Source: Entamoeba invadens IP1
Lineage: Eukaryota; Evosea; Mastigamoebida; Endamoebidae
Assembly (NCBI RefSeq): GCF_000330505.1
Contig: NW_004191846.1
Span: forward strand, 2,544-19,229
Direction: 5' to 3'
Length of the DNA stretch: 16,686 nt
Shown: piece by piece, positions 1 through 9,328 of the stretch
Layout of the letters: the number at the start of each line of letters is the position of its first letter
Position numbering within the stretch: the stretch's first letter is position 1
Program-made: the position numbers and the translations under genes
The notes under the pieces: generated by a model
Seen by the model: the letters and a program-made list of their open reading frames with translations, nothing else
Database searches by the model: none
Told to the model about the DNA's origin: nothing

Positions 1-50
1 TATCATTTATCTTGCGAAACCTTTTGGACGATGCTTTGCATTCGATAATA
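1..50 (-). pseudogene. possible tail of a coding region cut by the window edge (kinase subdomain XI-like, very tentative)
   Basis: The first 50 bases are clearly richer in G+C than the next kilobase. On the minus strand one frame reads IECKASSKRFRKIND and runs off the left edge. This loosely resembles the C-terminal part of tyrosine-kinase-like domains, where a Cys-containing stretch precedes K/R-R-P/F-F. It could be the far end of the kinase-like relic at 3720-5420 on the same strand, with the hAT element between them. Two other frames are also open here, including the plus-strand IIYLAKPFGRCFAFDNNM ending in TAA. With so few residues the assignment is little more than a guess. Confidence 0.12.
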
Positions 51-59
51 ACATGTAAT

Positions 60-1100
60 ATAATCAATTATTTTTTAAGATTTTAAAAAACTGACAGAGT
101 GAGTTATTGTTTTATATTTGATTAGATGTTTAAAATGTATGTTTAATAATAACATTAATATTTATTATAAAAATGTGTTTTAAAATGGAATATAATCAAA
201 ACAATATGATAATTTAATTTTATACACAAAAATATATTCCAGTTATTATTAATTGGTTCATTTTGTTTATAACTAATACTGTCAACATATTGATATTTTT
301 TATCTGTATTCAATGAATAGAAACATTTGAAAAATATTGCAACAGCGTCAAATTTACAATTATTCTAGAAATACAGTTTTGAAAATAAAAAAATCAATTT
401 ATCACCAAATTCAAATAAGTCTTTTGTTTGTATATAAAATGTGGTTGCTTTTTAAATTAATAGTTATGATAACTTTTAATTTGAACCAATATAAATAGTT
501 TTGTAATTGTGTTTATGATTTTAAAAACGAATAACACAACACTTACGTGTTCAACAATTCACTGTTAAACTCGTCGTAAAACAATAATATTAGTATTGTT
601 TGAGTTTATTTAAGTTTTGTTAATTAAAAAACGTATATTTCTTTGCTAACAAACAACCAAGTTTGTAATATTATAGATGATAATATGATTAAGTAAATCT
701 GTTTTTATAATTATTAAAAGTAGTTGCAAATTTGCTATTCAAATTGTAGAAATAAATATAGTTTCAAATTCAGATAATTATAATTATTATTACTGCTTTC
801 ATCTGATTATAAATAACAATAGGCAAGTTTTTATTTTATAAACATGATAAAAAATACATTTTTTGTATCTTATTAATTGAATCAACGTTTTTTATATTTG
901 TTTATTATTGTGCAATTTCATTTATTTTTTTAGCATTAAAGATAATTTCAATGTTAATTTTACATGAAAATGAATGTTGTAATTGTATTATTATTTTTTA
1001 AAACGTTTTATTATTTAAAATATTCATAATGTTAATAAAACATATTATTTGTTAAGGGTTAAAATATAATCTAAATAAGTAAATTACAATAAAAGAGCAA
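60..1100. other. A+T-rich noncoding tract
   Basis: More than a kilobase of very A+T-rich sequence with poly-A and poly-T runs and many TAA/TAT clusters. No frame on either strand stays open for a protein-like stretch. One small hairpin (AACAC-TTAC-GTGTT, about 538-551) is visible. The right part may include the 5' flank and terminal repeat of the hAT element, but I could not identify a convincing end. Confidence 0.6.
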
Positions 1101-1106
1101 AATCTC

Positions 1107-1388
1107 GTGTTTTTGAATGATCTATACGCCTTTTCTCGAAGTCTTATACACACTTCTTTCCAAACAACACAAAACAGAGAAGATTGGTATTTTTGTCGAC
1201 TTCACAATAAATGGATTAAAAAATCTTCAAAAGGAAGTCACTTGGAGTCACATCCAAAAACAATACGTTTCATTTCATCCGAAGAACAAACAGTTTTTGA
1301 AGAATTTGTAAATTCGGAGAACACAAGCTCGACAGAAATTTATACCAGTGATATTTTAACGACAACATCCAAAGTTGGGTATCCTTAA
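1107..1388 (+). pseudogene. N-terminal fragment of decayed hAT transposase, possible BED-type zinc finger
   Basis: A 93-codon open frame lies at the start of the hAT relic. It begins at a GTG, so no eukaryotic start is fixed in this frame. At about residues 26-50 it carries DWYFC..H followed by GSHLESHPK, a Cys/His arrangement like the BED-type zinc finger that many hAT transposases use to bind DNA, with His in place of the second Cys. It ends in TAA at 1386-1388. An ATG-initiated 64-codon frame (1117-1311) overlaps it and also looks fairly protein-like, so which frame is ancestral here is uncertain. The following block (1460-1527, frame reading ERHLLRHTKLKEDQQVIALL) lies in another frame, so the N-terminal third is broken. 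Confidence 0.45.
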
Positions 1389-1459
1389 ACAAATAAAAGA
1401 TACTCGAAAATTGCAATAATTCGAAGGTTTTTTTGATGGTTCTTCTTATAATAAATTTA

Positions 1460-2370
1460 GAAAGACACCTCCTTAGACACACCAAATTAAAAGAAGATCA
1501 ACAAGTCATTGCACTTCTGGTATTTTGATTGAAGAAGAAGTCAGAGAAGTTGAGCAAATTGAAAGTACACAAAACAATCAACTTGATATGGTAAATAACG
1601 TTTTAATTGTTCATGAAGATTCACATACACAAATAACTCGTATTGAACCTTCAAATGATGCTCCTCAAATAGATCAACATGACGAAGAACAATCAAATGT
1701 GTACACTTCACAAACTAAAGACGATTTACACGCACAACAACACAGCGTTTTTGACATTAAACACAAACGGAAAATGTCTGATAAACTGAACACGTCGGTT
1801 GAAGAATTTAAACATGGTATTTTCGTGCATTATAAAAGTGTTGGAATTGGAAATGTTAATTTAAATAAAGCATTGGAAGATATTCGAGAATACACATTCT
1901 ATAAAGGTAAATTTGATTTTGAAAATTACAAAATTTTGATTGATTATTTATTTGAAAATGAAAGTGAACAACAAACGGAAAATATGAATGTTATCAAAAG
2001 ATTAATCGTCGAGTATTTGATAAATTCACTTTCTATTGAGGCAGGTTTATCTGAATCGCAAATAAACGCAGTAAGATTCGGACAGTACTTGGCATTTTTC
2101 CTGCTTTCGAGACAATATTTTGACGACATAAAATCACTAAGTTTGAGTCAAAGGTCTGTTGGAAGGCAAATTAAAAGAGCAAACGTTTCCTCTTTTGGTG
2201 ATTTTGCGGATTGTATGGAAAATTGTGGGTGCATTTGTATCGCAACTGACTCGACCACCAAAAAGCACAAAGAAATCTACTGTGTTATTTTGAGGTATGA
2301 ATTAAATGGAGACTTTTATTCCGTCCCTCTTATTCTTAAAGAATATGAAGAGAAAAAAAACAAACTCTGA
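1460..2370 (+). pseudogene. decayed hAT transposase, central part with first catalytic Asp region
   Basis: Two frames make up this block. Bases 1460-1527 read ERHLLRHTKLKEDQQVIALL in one frame. The reading then moves to the frame that stays open from about 1525 to the TGA at 2368-2370 (281 codons, starting LIEEEVREVEQ). The first 90 residues of the long frame are acidic, Gln/Asn-rich linker. Near its end is CGCICIATDSTTKKHKEIYC, which fits the first catalytic-Asp strand of hAT transposases (a hydrophobic run, then D-S/T), followed by YSVPLILKEYEEKK. A run of eight A at 2353-2360 marks the frameshift: past it this frame dies within five residues, while the +1 frame continues with TNSESVAKWLLDELLLLG. 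The family call rests on this together with the downstream motifs. Confidence 0.75.
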
Positions 2371-3421
2371 ATCAGTTGCGAAATGGTTACTCGATGAATT
2401 GTTGTTGCTTGGAATTCCATTAAATAAATTACACTGCATCACAACCGATGGTTGTGCTACAATGTGTGGAGTGGATGGAGGCGTGGTTGAACAATTCAAT
2501 GTACAGTTGGGTTTGTTGACAGCGAAAACACGGGTTCCATATCCATCAATTAAGGGATGGTGGTGTTCTGCCCACAGGTTCCATCTAGTTGGTGAAAGTT
2601 GCGACACTGAACCAGAAGTAAAAATGATAGAATCTTTCTGTCAATGGTTTTGTAAAGAAGAAAGAATTAGAGACTTTGAAAAACAAAGTAAAATTGAAAA
2701 ATCGGGAATTGCAACTTATTGTTAAACACGATGGTTGTACATATATAACAATTTGAAAGATATTTCTTCGAATTATAAAGCCATATCAAAGTATATTTTA
2801 AATGAAAGTGTGTAAAATGATTTACTTGAATATTTCAAAAAGAATGGTATAATTTATACAAAATTTGATATGAAAGAAATACAAATTAGGAATATATTTA
2901 AAGTAACTACAGAGTATTGCAAAATATTATTTTATTTCTCGAGTTCCCTTCAAGAAGAAGAAGGAACTGTTCCAGAATACACAAGAAGAATTAACGTATT
3001 TATTGATTATATTGATATGATGATAAGAAAGGTTGAAAAAACAAACTTTGAAGACTTTGCCGAACTCGAGAAGGTACTCAAAGTCGACCATTCGTTACTT
3101 CTGAAATTATTGTATCGGACTTTGACTGAACTAACTTTGAGATACAATAATGTGTCACACTCAGTCAATATGAACACGATTTGTGGTCTTGTCGACTTTT
3201 CAAATTACACTGTCGATTTAACTGTTTGGGACAAAAACCCAACGCCTTACAATTTTGATAGTATTCTTGCTATCAATGAAATTCCTGAATTAATTTTAAG
3301 TGGAAAAACTATTTCACTACCTGATAATTACAAAGAATTATTAGATAAAGTTGTGTTATTGACCAATTATATGACAAATTGTAGTGAAAGTGAAATTGAA
3401 AAAATGAGAAAAATATCATAA
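2354..3421 (+). pseudogene. decayed hAT transposase, catalytic core and insertion domain, with in-frame stops
   Basis: After the A8 frameshift the frame continues through ITTDGCATMCGVDGGVVEQF, the second hAT catalytic block (TDG.A..MxG). It is followed about 35 residues later by WWCSAHRFHLV, the C..H motif conserved near the insertion domain. The frame is then interrupted by TAA at 2723-2725, just before TRWLYIYNNL (equivalent to the hAT TRWNS block), and by a second TAA at 2813-2815. It reopens to encode the long helical insertion domain up to the TAA at 3419-3421. Order and spacing follow a full-length hAT transposase, so this is a complete gene that decayed in place and not a random fragment. 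Confidence 0.75.
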
Positions 3422-3452
3422 AAAGTAAAAATGAGTTGCAACAAACTCTTGA

Positions 3453-3728
3453 GACATTGACCAATTACCATATGGGCATACTCTTGTAGATATTTTTACA
3501 AAATTGAATCAATTTAAACTTTCAAAGTTACAAAGTTTTGTTGTAAAAATGATGACCGTTTTCCCAACAACAATGAGTGTTGAACGGTTTTTTTCAAAAA
3601 TGAAAACGACCCGTCATCAAAACATGAAATTAACAACGGCATTTGAAAAACTCAAATATTCATTGAAAAATACAAGTTGTTATTTCAGTTTTAATACATC
3701 AATCCCAACAACTTCTATATCAATTTAA
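3453..3728 (+). pseudogene. hAT transposase C-terminal dimerisation domain, frameshifted from the core
   Basis: This frame opens after a TGA at 3450-3452. It reads DIDQLPYGHTLVDIFTKLN and then FPTTMSVERFFSKMKTTRH with a following L..LKYSLKN. The S-x-ER-x-FS-x-(M/A)-K core followed by R..N/M and a Leu-rich helix is the signature of the hAT C-terminal dimerisation region, which also supplies the last catalytic acidic residue (the Glu of VERFF). It is one frame away from the preceding block, so at least one more indel separates them near 3420-3450. The reading ends with TAA at 3726-3728, about the right place for the natural C terminus of a transposase of this family. Confidence 0.8.
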
Positions 3729-3899
3729 TTGATAGTCAACTACTTTATTTTTTTCTTGAAATGTTTTTTTATTGTTTTCAACTTCTTTCATTTTCTCAAT
3801 AGAAACTTTTCCCGATGCCATATTCAACAAAAAAAAACGCATTAAAAAGCCTTAATCGGTATTCTTTTCACAATATATTTTTCCAACATCAATGTTCAT
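3720..3899 (-). pseudogene. kinase-like relic (N-lobe Lys region), minus strand
   Basis: Reading on the minus strand from an ATG at 3899, one frame gives MNIDVGKIYCEKNTD, a TAA, then a 40-codon stretch from the ATG at 3842 to a TGA at 3720-3722. It contains MASGKVSIEKMKEVENNKKT. As I recall the family, this resembles the N-lobe VAIKKMKEVEN segment of Entamoeba tyrosine-kinase-like proteins, where the Lys binds ATP. The glycine loop that should precede it is not recognisable. The frame stops only a few bases inside the end of the oppositely oriented hAT coding region, so the rest of the kinase domain is missing at this point. Chance resemblance is possible given the A+T bias. Confidence 0.4.
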
Positions 3900-3941
3900 C
3901 TCATTTGTTTTTTTTTGTATTTCAGTTGTTCTTTAATTAAG

Positions 3942-5420
3942 CACTTTGTGTTGTTTCCAACACAGAGTACGTCATGAATGGTTTGTCAAGTGATTGTGAA
4001 CAATTTGTATCAAAGTCAACAGAGAAGATAAGCGTAGTTTTGTTTGACACGACTCATTGAAAAATTAGATAAAGTTGATGTTCCATAAATTCATTTTAGA
4101 CGCACACTTTGTCTTTAAAAAAATAACATCATTTGTAATTTGAACAATAAATACATCACAAACAATGTGACTATTATTACAATAATAATGATAATTGTAA
4201 GTGTAATTGAAAACACGTTGTTTTGATGTTAAAAACAATTTAATTTATAAATAAAAGATAATACTTTTGGTATTCAATTTATTCACATAGTATTCTCTTC
4301 ACTCTTACAGAACTCCAACGCTGTGTAATACACACACTTCCAACTTCCTTAAACTAAATCAGTTGCACAACTTTTCACAATTCATACAAAACTCACAATT
4401 CGCAATTAACGCACTTCTATCAATTCAAGTAATAGACACTTTCACATTGTAAACATTAAAACATATTACATTGCAAACAATTTCAGGTTTTCATTGAAAT
4501 TAAGTGATGTTCTGATATAACCAATTATTAAAGATTACATGTAATGTATTTACATTCACTGTGTAAACATGTTTTGCATTTGTTGCCATGCTTGAAGCAA
4601 TTTCTCCCTTGCCAACAATACTTATCTTTGCAAATCGTACATCCAGCAACCCTTTAAAAATCGACATATGAAGTTCTTATCACATTAAGCAAGTGATAAT
4701 ATTTTTGTACTTTGAGAAAATACCCAAATTAGCGCGATATGTACTTCGCTGCATTTGTGTCAGACTCCTCATCGTTCTTATCACATCACTCAGAAGTAAT
4801 ACCCACTTTGCACTTTACATATTTAAGATTGTAGTTTCATAATTATCCATTGTTTCACTTTCAGAACAAACTCTCTGCTGTTGTAAATTGCCAAAGTGGG
4901 TGTTAGTTGACATCTCACAAACTTATCGAAAAATTCATTCAGCAGTTTGTAATACTATTTTTGCACCTATTTATTGTGTCATAGATAATTTTTTTGCTTA
5001 TTTCACAAGGACCTACAACATCATTATTGGCAAACAATTCAACTTTTCTCAAAACTACACCTGTCTTTCGCATGCATAAATTGGTCTCCGCTTTCCAAAC
5101 ACTTCTAATTATCATATGAAGACAACAAATAATTCTAATATAACATGTATTTTACAACGTCTATTTATACATTTCAAACACACACATTGTTTGTAATTAA
5201 AACATAATTACTATCACTCATAAAATTCCAAATAATAATGTTTGACTTGTTGGTACATATTTTAAACTCACCGATCTTTTGCATTCACTTCATCTAAACA
5301 CTATACAAACTAGTGTACTTGATGTGAATGAAGTAAAAATGGTGCAAAACCATTTTAACAATATCAGAAATAAAAATCCCTTGCTGGTTTCCTTCTCACA
5401 CTTTACATCACATGAGTAAG
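3942..5420 (-). pseudogene. heavily decayed cysteine-rich (CxxC) surface protein / receptor-kinase ectodomain relic
   Basis: Reading the minus strand from about 5420 downwards, protein-like segments appear one after another in shifting frames. Examples are a 36-residue ORF from the ATG at 5282-5284 (MQKIGEFKICTNKSN...), QCVCLKCINRRC (about 5187-5150), CEMSTNTHFGNLQQQRVC (from 4919), CDKNDEESDTNAAKYISR (about 4785-4730), and 4645-4528 with eight Cys in 39 residues (CTIC, CKTC and others). Then come CLQC...CLQC...CVNC (about 4484-4400), NCEFCMNCEKLC, and finally SVDFDTNCSQSLDK (about 4015). Repeated CxxC pairs spread over about 1 kb followed by a kinase-like end match the layout of Entamoeba transmembrane kinases. 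Lectin intermediate-subunit-like proteins are an alternative for the Cys-rich part alone. No intact frame remains, and I could not place the membrane helix. Confidence 0.45.
5336..5356. repeat. short perfect hairpin
   Basis: AAAATGGT and ACCATTTT pair over 8 bp around the loop GCAAA. It lies just outside the 36-residue Cys-rich ORF of the minus strand. Immediately left of it, 5282-5328 is an imperfect inverted repeat with CATTCAC/GTGAATG and CACTA/TAGTG arms. The two together make a compact folded region. Function unknown. Confidence 0.5.
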
Positions 5421-5606
5421 ATAATCAAGGTTTATTCGTTTTGTTTTTAAGTTTTATTTTTTTTATTTAAATGAGGTTAAATAATATGTATCTTAAATTT
5501 GAGAAGGTTTTTAAACAATGTTTATTTGTTGGTTTTTATTGAGATATAACAACTTGTTTTTATCTGGAATTGACTTAATAATAATAAAATAAACCATGTT
5601 ATTTTT

Positions 5607-5665
5607 ATTGAGCAAACAAGAAAATAATAAGTAAATATATTTATTATTTTTAAAAATTGCTCAAT
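5607..5665. repeat. imperfect palindrome
   Basis: ATTGAGCAA (5607-5615) and TTGCTCAAT (5657-5665) are perfect 9-bp inverted arms. Inside them AAAATAATAA faces TTATTATTTT across a short A/T centre, and outside them ATGTTA on the left faces TAACAT on the right after a small insertion. The whole could fold into a long stem. It may be a small decayed hairpin element, but the inner arms are low-complexity. Confidence 0.45.
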
Positions 5666-7163
5666 TAACATTATAAAAACAAAAGAAGAACAACTTACTT
5701 AAGACTCATATCATTTTATTTGATTTTTGTTTGATTTTTAAATACTGTTTTAAAGACTTGGCTTTGTACCTAAGATTTTTAATATCAAAAATTAGTATCA
5801 AAAAGCTTATAAAACGGGTGAATATATTTTCCCGTTTCATTAGCATTTTTAATAATAATTTTCCATGAAATACGATATGAGGCTTAATAAAAATAATGTG
5901 ATTTGGACAAAAAAATAAAATAATTTTAATGTTTGTAATTTTTTTATTTTCAAGTTTATATATTTATTATTGTTCTATTAAATTGATAAATTATAAAATA
6001 TTTGATTTCCAAATTTATTATTATAGTTTAAGTTGTATGTTTAAACCTATTTTCTTCATAGTTTAATAATAATAATGTAATTTTTAAAATTATTATAAAA
6101 TATTAACAAACATCACAAAAACCCATTTTTGAATCTCAATATTTTTCTTCATAACTATTATCATAAAATTTGTGTTTAGAACTATTTAAATTGGTTATTC
6201 TTTTTTTATACACAGATGTATCATACAAGTTGTCTTTATCTTCCGAAAATAAGCAAATTAATGTGTCTTTCAACTTTTATTGATAATGTATTTTTTATTG
6301 ATAAAAAAAACAATTTTTTGAAAAAAAAGACTTTCTTCTTCAAAACAAATGAACGAAAGTTTATACTCATTCTTTTTAAGTTCTCTTCTCGAAGAAGTCA
6401 GAACATTTTTTTCTTTTTCTTAATTTTCTATAAACTATATTATTATAATTAAATTTTAAAATAATTTTAAAAAGATATTTGGTTATTACTGATTTGAAAT
6501 ATTTGGAAAAATACATATATTTATACTTAATAATAATATGATTTTATAGTTTTTTCAATCAATATATTTTACTATTGTTTATGTAGACCATTTTTGTTAT
6601 TTAAATGTTTTTTATTTGTTTGTTTTAAATAAACAAAAAATATCTATTTTTGAAAAATAGAATAGCTTCTAGAAAAAATATATGATTTTATTTCTATTAA
6701 ATTTAAATTATAAAAATAGTCATTTTTGGTATTAATTATAAATATTTGTCCATAAACAATATTATTTTTTTTACATTTTTTAAATGTTTTTTAATAAATT
6801 TAGTATTTTTATAATAATTTTGTTATGGCATGAAAATAAATACATTTGTTTTTAAAAAATTGAAAATAAAATAATTATTAAAAAGGGTTTTTTACACAAT
6901 AATAGTACTTTTACACCCCAATGAAAAACAGGGTCGCAATTTTGGGACAATAAAATATTTGCCGAACCATGCATAAAATTTTAGTAAAATATGATATTTT
7001 CTTAATTTTAGTGTTATCATTAAAAAATTTTGTTTGATTTTAATGTTTACATACTCAAAAGTTACCACATTTTATTTTTTAGGCTGTTTTTTAGAATGAA
7101 AGTGTAGCAAAAAACAGTAAAACCTTATTCACTAAATATTGTTATAAAATTGTTCAAAATAAT

Positions 7164-7207
7164 AAATGGAGGTACACATTAAAAATATTTTATGTATGCC
7201 TCCATTT
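7164..7207. repeat. 44-nt hairpin with 16-bp arms
   Basis: AAATGGAGGTACACAT (7164-7179) and ATGTATGCCTCCATTT (7192-7207) are inverted copies with two mismatches, around a 12-nt A/T loop. The arms contain GGAGG/CCTCC in a region otherwise almost free of G+C, so the match is unlikely to be a composition effect. It lies immediately upstream of the first copy of the direct repeat at 7251. Confidence 0.6.
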
Positions 7208-7250
7208 TAATTAATCTTATTAGTTGTGATTATATTTCAACTATTGTATG

Positions 7251-7342
7251 TTGTAATATAAAAAAAGATAAAATAAAAGATTAGAAAAACCAATTGTGTA
7301 TAATGTCTCACTTAAATGTAATTATTAACAAAAAAGTAGTTT
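7251..7342. repeat. degenerate direct repeat, copy 1
   Basis: This copy shares with 7870-7960 the order: a TTGTAATATA-like start, AAAAAAGATAAAA, CAATTGTGTATAATGT, TTAAATGTAATTAT, AACAAAAA and AGTAGTT. Small indels and substitutions separate the copies, so they are old. Unit start and end are approximate. The flanks upstream are also weakly similar, so the true repeat may be longer. Confidence 0.6.
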
Positions 7343-7869
7343 AATAATTATTATGGATATCGAAGTAGTTACACAACCAAATTAATAACAATTGTTTAAT
7401 TTTGTTTTTTATTTTCAACAGATTGTCAAACCAATAGCACAAAACTACAATCAATATTTGAAAATAATAATTAACAATCATTATTGTACTAAAAATTTTA
7501 TTTAACAATTACATTTGTATCTACAATATTACATATATGTTATTAATTAATTTAAACATTTGATAATCTTGATAAATTTGTTATGTGAATAATTGAAAAC
7601 ACTGTATAGTAATGGTTAACATGTTAAATTCGATACTAGTTCTTAACAACCTTTTTAAACTATTTTATGTTAAGTTTTTGACAAAAAATCCTGTTAAACT
7701 TTTAGAAGAATGTTAAACGTTGTTTATATCTCATATATATATGTTTATGAGTGATATCTTTAATATTAACTATTGTTATTAAATATTTGAAAATAGATGA
7801 TCAATATGTGACTTCTTTAAACTTTTCATTTATGATGTGGTGTTATTGAAATACAATTTAAATAACTGT

Positions 7870-7960
7870 GTGTTGAAATATAAAAAAGATAAAACTATAG
7901 TTAAAAAACAATTGTATATAATGTTTGTTTAAATGTAATTATCAACAAAAAGCAGTTGAA
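7870..7960. repeat. degenerate direct repeat, copy 2
   Basis: This copy matches 7251-7342 through TTGAAATATAAAAAAGATAAAA, CAATTGTATATAATGT, TTAAATGTAATTAT, CAACAAAAA and GCAGTT. The copies lie about 620 bp apart in the same orientation. No coding or terminal-repeat structure was seen between them, so a segmental duplication or a pair of old dispersed repeats are equally possible. Confidence 0.6.
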
Positions 7961-8135
7961 TGAAACTTTTTATATTGATAAATTTTGATGTGATGACAAT
8001 TATTTTTTTATTTTTTACCAAGTTAAGTGTTGTTTTTTGTGTATTAAGTTGCTATAGTATTTTTGATAATTATAATTATTTTAATGTATGGTTATTTTTC
8101 TGATAGTGAAATAGTTTTCAAATGGTTGAAAACAA

Positions 8136-8261
8136 TTAAAAGAAATAGTAAATGATATTGAGGTATGTAATTATTTGGCAAATTTTCAGGTTTGTGATAT
8201 TTTGGCAAAGACTTATAAACCAAACCCACCATAAGAAGAATTCAATTAAGTTTTTCTTCAT
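8136..8261 (-). CDS. possible 41-residue ORF with signal-peptide-like start
   Basis: From the ATG at 8259-8261 to the TAA at 8136-8138 the minus strand encodes 41 residues beginning MKKNLIEFFLWWVWFISLCQ. Lys-Lys then a hydrophobic run and a small residue/Cys looks like a secretory signal peptide. The second half (NITNLKICQIITYLNIIYY) is what A+T-rich sequence often yields by chance. It has no recognisable family. The TA-flanked element at 8283 begins only about 20 bases upstream of its ATG, so if this was a gene its promoter was displaced. It may be the broken 5' end of a surface-protein gene, or spurious. Confidence 0.22.
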   Translation of the reverse strand: MKKNLIEFFLWWVWFISLCQNITNLKICQIITYLNIIYYFF

Positions 8262-8282
8262 TGTATCTTATAAAACGAAGTA

Positions 8283-8340
8283 AAGTGAGGCGAGAAACCC
8301 ACACCTGGAGAAAAACCCGCACCCATTTTCCTTCTTCTTT
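8283..8340 (+). repeat. left terminal inverted repeat of the 8283-9987 element
   Basis: It runs AAGTGAGGCGAGAAACCCAC onward and matches the right end inverted, with differences at positions 22 and 30 and then increasing divergence after about base 48. Inside it the motif GAGAAACCCACACC (from 8292) is followed by GAGAAAAACCCGCACC (from 8308), a degenerate tandem pair about 16-18 bp apart. That is the pattern expected for two transposase contact sites within one terminal repeat. Confidence 0.85.
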
Positions 8341-9328
8341 TTTTACCCAAATTATTGTGTTTTTTACTTCCAGAACACGAAAAAATAAAAAAGTCGGGTT
8401 ATTATAGTTTCTTTTTATTTCTTTTTCTTCCTTTTTAGTGTTTTTTATTCAAAAATAAAAAATGATTCGAGTTTGATTCAAAATGAACTATCAAAGAACA
8501 AAAATGGCCCGGATTTTTACGTACTTTCAGTGTATTATAACAGTGTTTCAAATTTGTGTTTATTCAAAAAACAAATATACTATTATATAAACTATATATA
8601 ATTTAATTATTTAAACTATATTTTTTAACTTGTAATAGTTTATCAAAACCCAATTTCTAAAAATAGTCAATATTTTCACAAGACAAATTCTATAATATAG
8701 TAATGTATAGTAAAATTATTCAAAGATTTGCTTTTTTCTAGACAAATGTTTATTTTTTGATCAAAATATTTTCTTTTATATCTATGATACTCACGAGTCA
8801 AATACAATTACATTTTCGTGAATATGCTATATTATAGCTCGGTTGTGTGTTTAATATCACCATTTTTAAAATAAGTTCAAAAACAATAAAAAGTCAAGTT
8901 ATGTAATTTTTGACACACATTTTTTAAGAGGTTGTAAAAAACAAAAATTTTGATATGCAAACGAATGTACATCAACAGTACTGTAATGTATCACTGCGTT
9001 ATATCATACTGTAACATTATACAAACAAGTTACAGAATGTGTTTTTTATAATAACAATCATTATCAATTATAATAAAAATTTATTATATTTTTAATATCT
9101 GTTTTTTTACAAATTTAAAAATTATATTAACTTAAATTAAATAGTTTTAATAAAAATATTCATAAAAACACCACCAACAAACTATACATATTATTATAAT
9201 TATATTAATATAAACTATTAAAATGACTTAAGTTGTTGAAAAAATAAATGGGTTTTAAATCCACCATTTTTTTTTTCAAAAAACATTTATGAAAATTTAA
9301 AATTAAGATAAACAAGTTATAATATTCA

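Larger units (their letters stand above)
5425..8130. other. long A+T-rich noncoding tract
   Basis: About 2.7 kb with very low G+C, dense poly-A/poly-T and TAA clusters. A 78-codon ATG frame at 6216-6452 is almost entirely F, I, K, N, Y and L and looks like chance. The tract holds the small hairpins and the degenerate direct repeat listed separately. A short patch near 6900-6965 has somewhat higher G+C (ACACCCCAATG, GGGTCGCAATTTTGGG) but no readable frame or repeat partner. Confidence 0.55.

Noticed and set aside
2306..3421. Reading TAA/TAG as Gln (ciliate-type code), which would join the hAT core across the stops at 2723 and 2813
   Set aside because: Gln is already encoded by CAA throughout, and frameshifts plus TGA stops remain in both transposases, so reassignment does not restore either gene. 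Pseudogene decay explains everything.
718..3750. AAAGTAGTTG near 718 and CAACTACTTT near 3735 as hAT terminal inverted repeats
   Set aside because: They match over only about 10 bp, no 8-bp target duplication flanks them, and the ends do not look like typical hAT ends.
3962..4060. Plus-strand frame TEYVMNGLSSDCEQFVSKST as a coding remnant
   Set aside because: The minus-strand reading of the same bases (SNKTTLIFSVDFDTNCSQSL) is longer and continues the Cys-rich relic, so it is preferred.
4888..5079. Plus-strand ATG ORF of 63 codons
   Set aside because: It lies antisense to the Cys-rich relic, whose minus-strand frames are richer in family-like motifs. Treated as a shadow.
6216..6452. 78-codon ATG ORF as a gene
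   Set aside because: Nearly all residues are F, K, I, N, L and Y from poly-T/poly-A sequence, with no motif and no supporting context.
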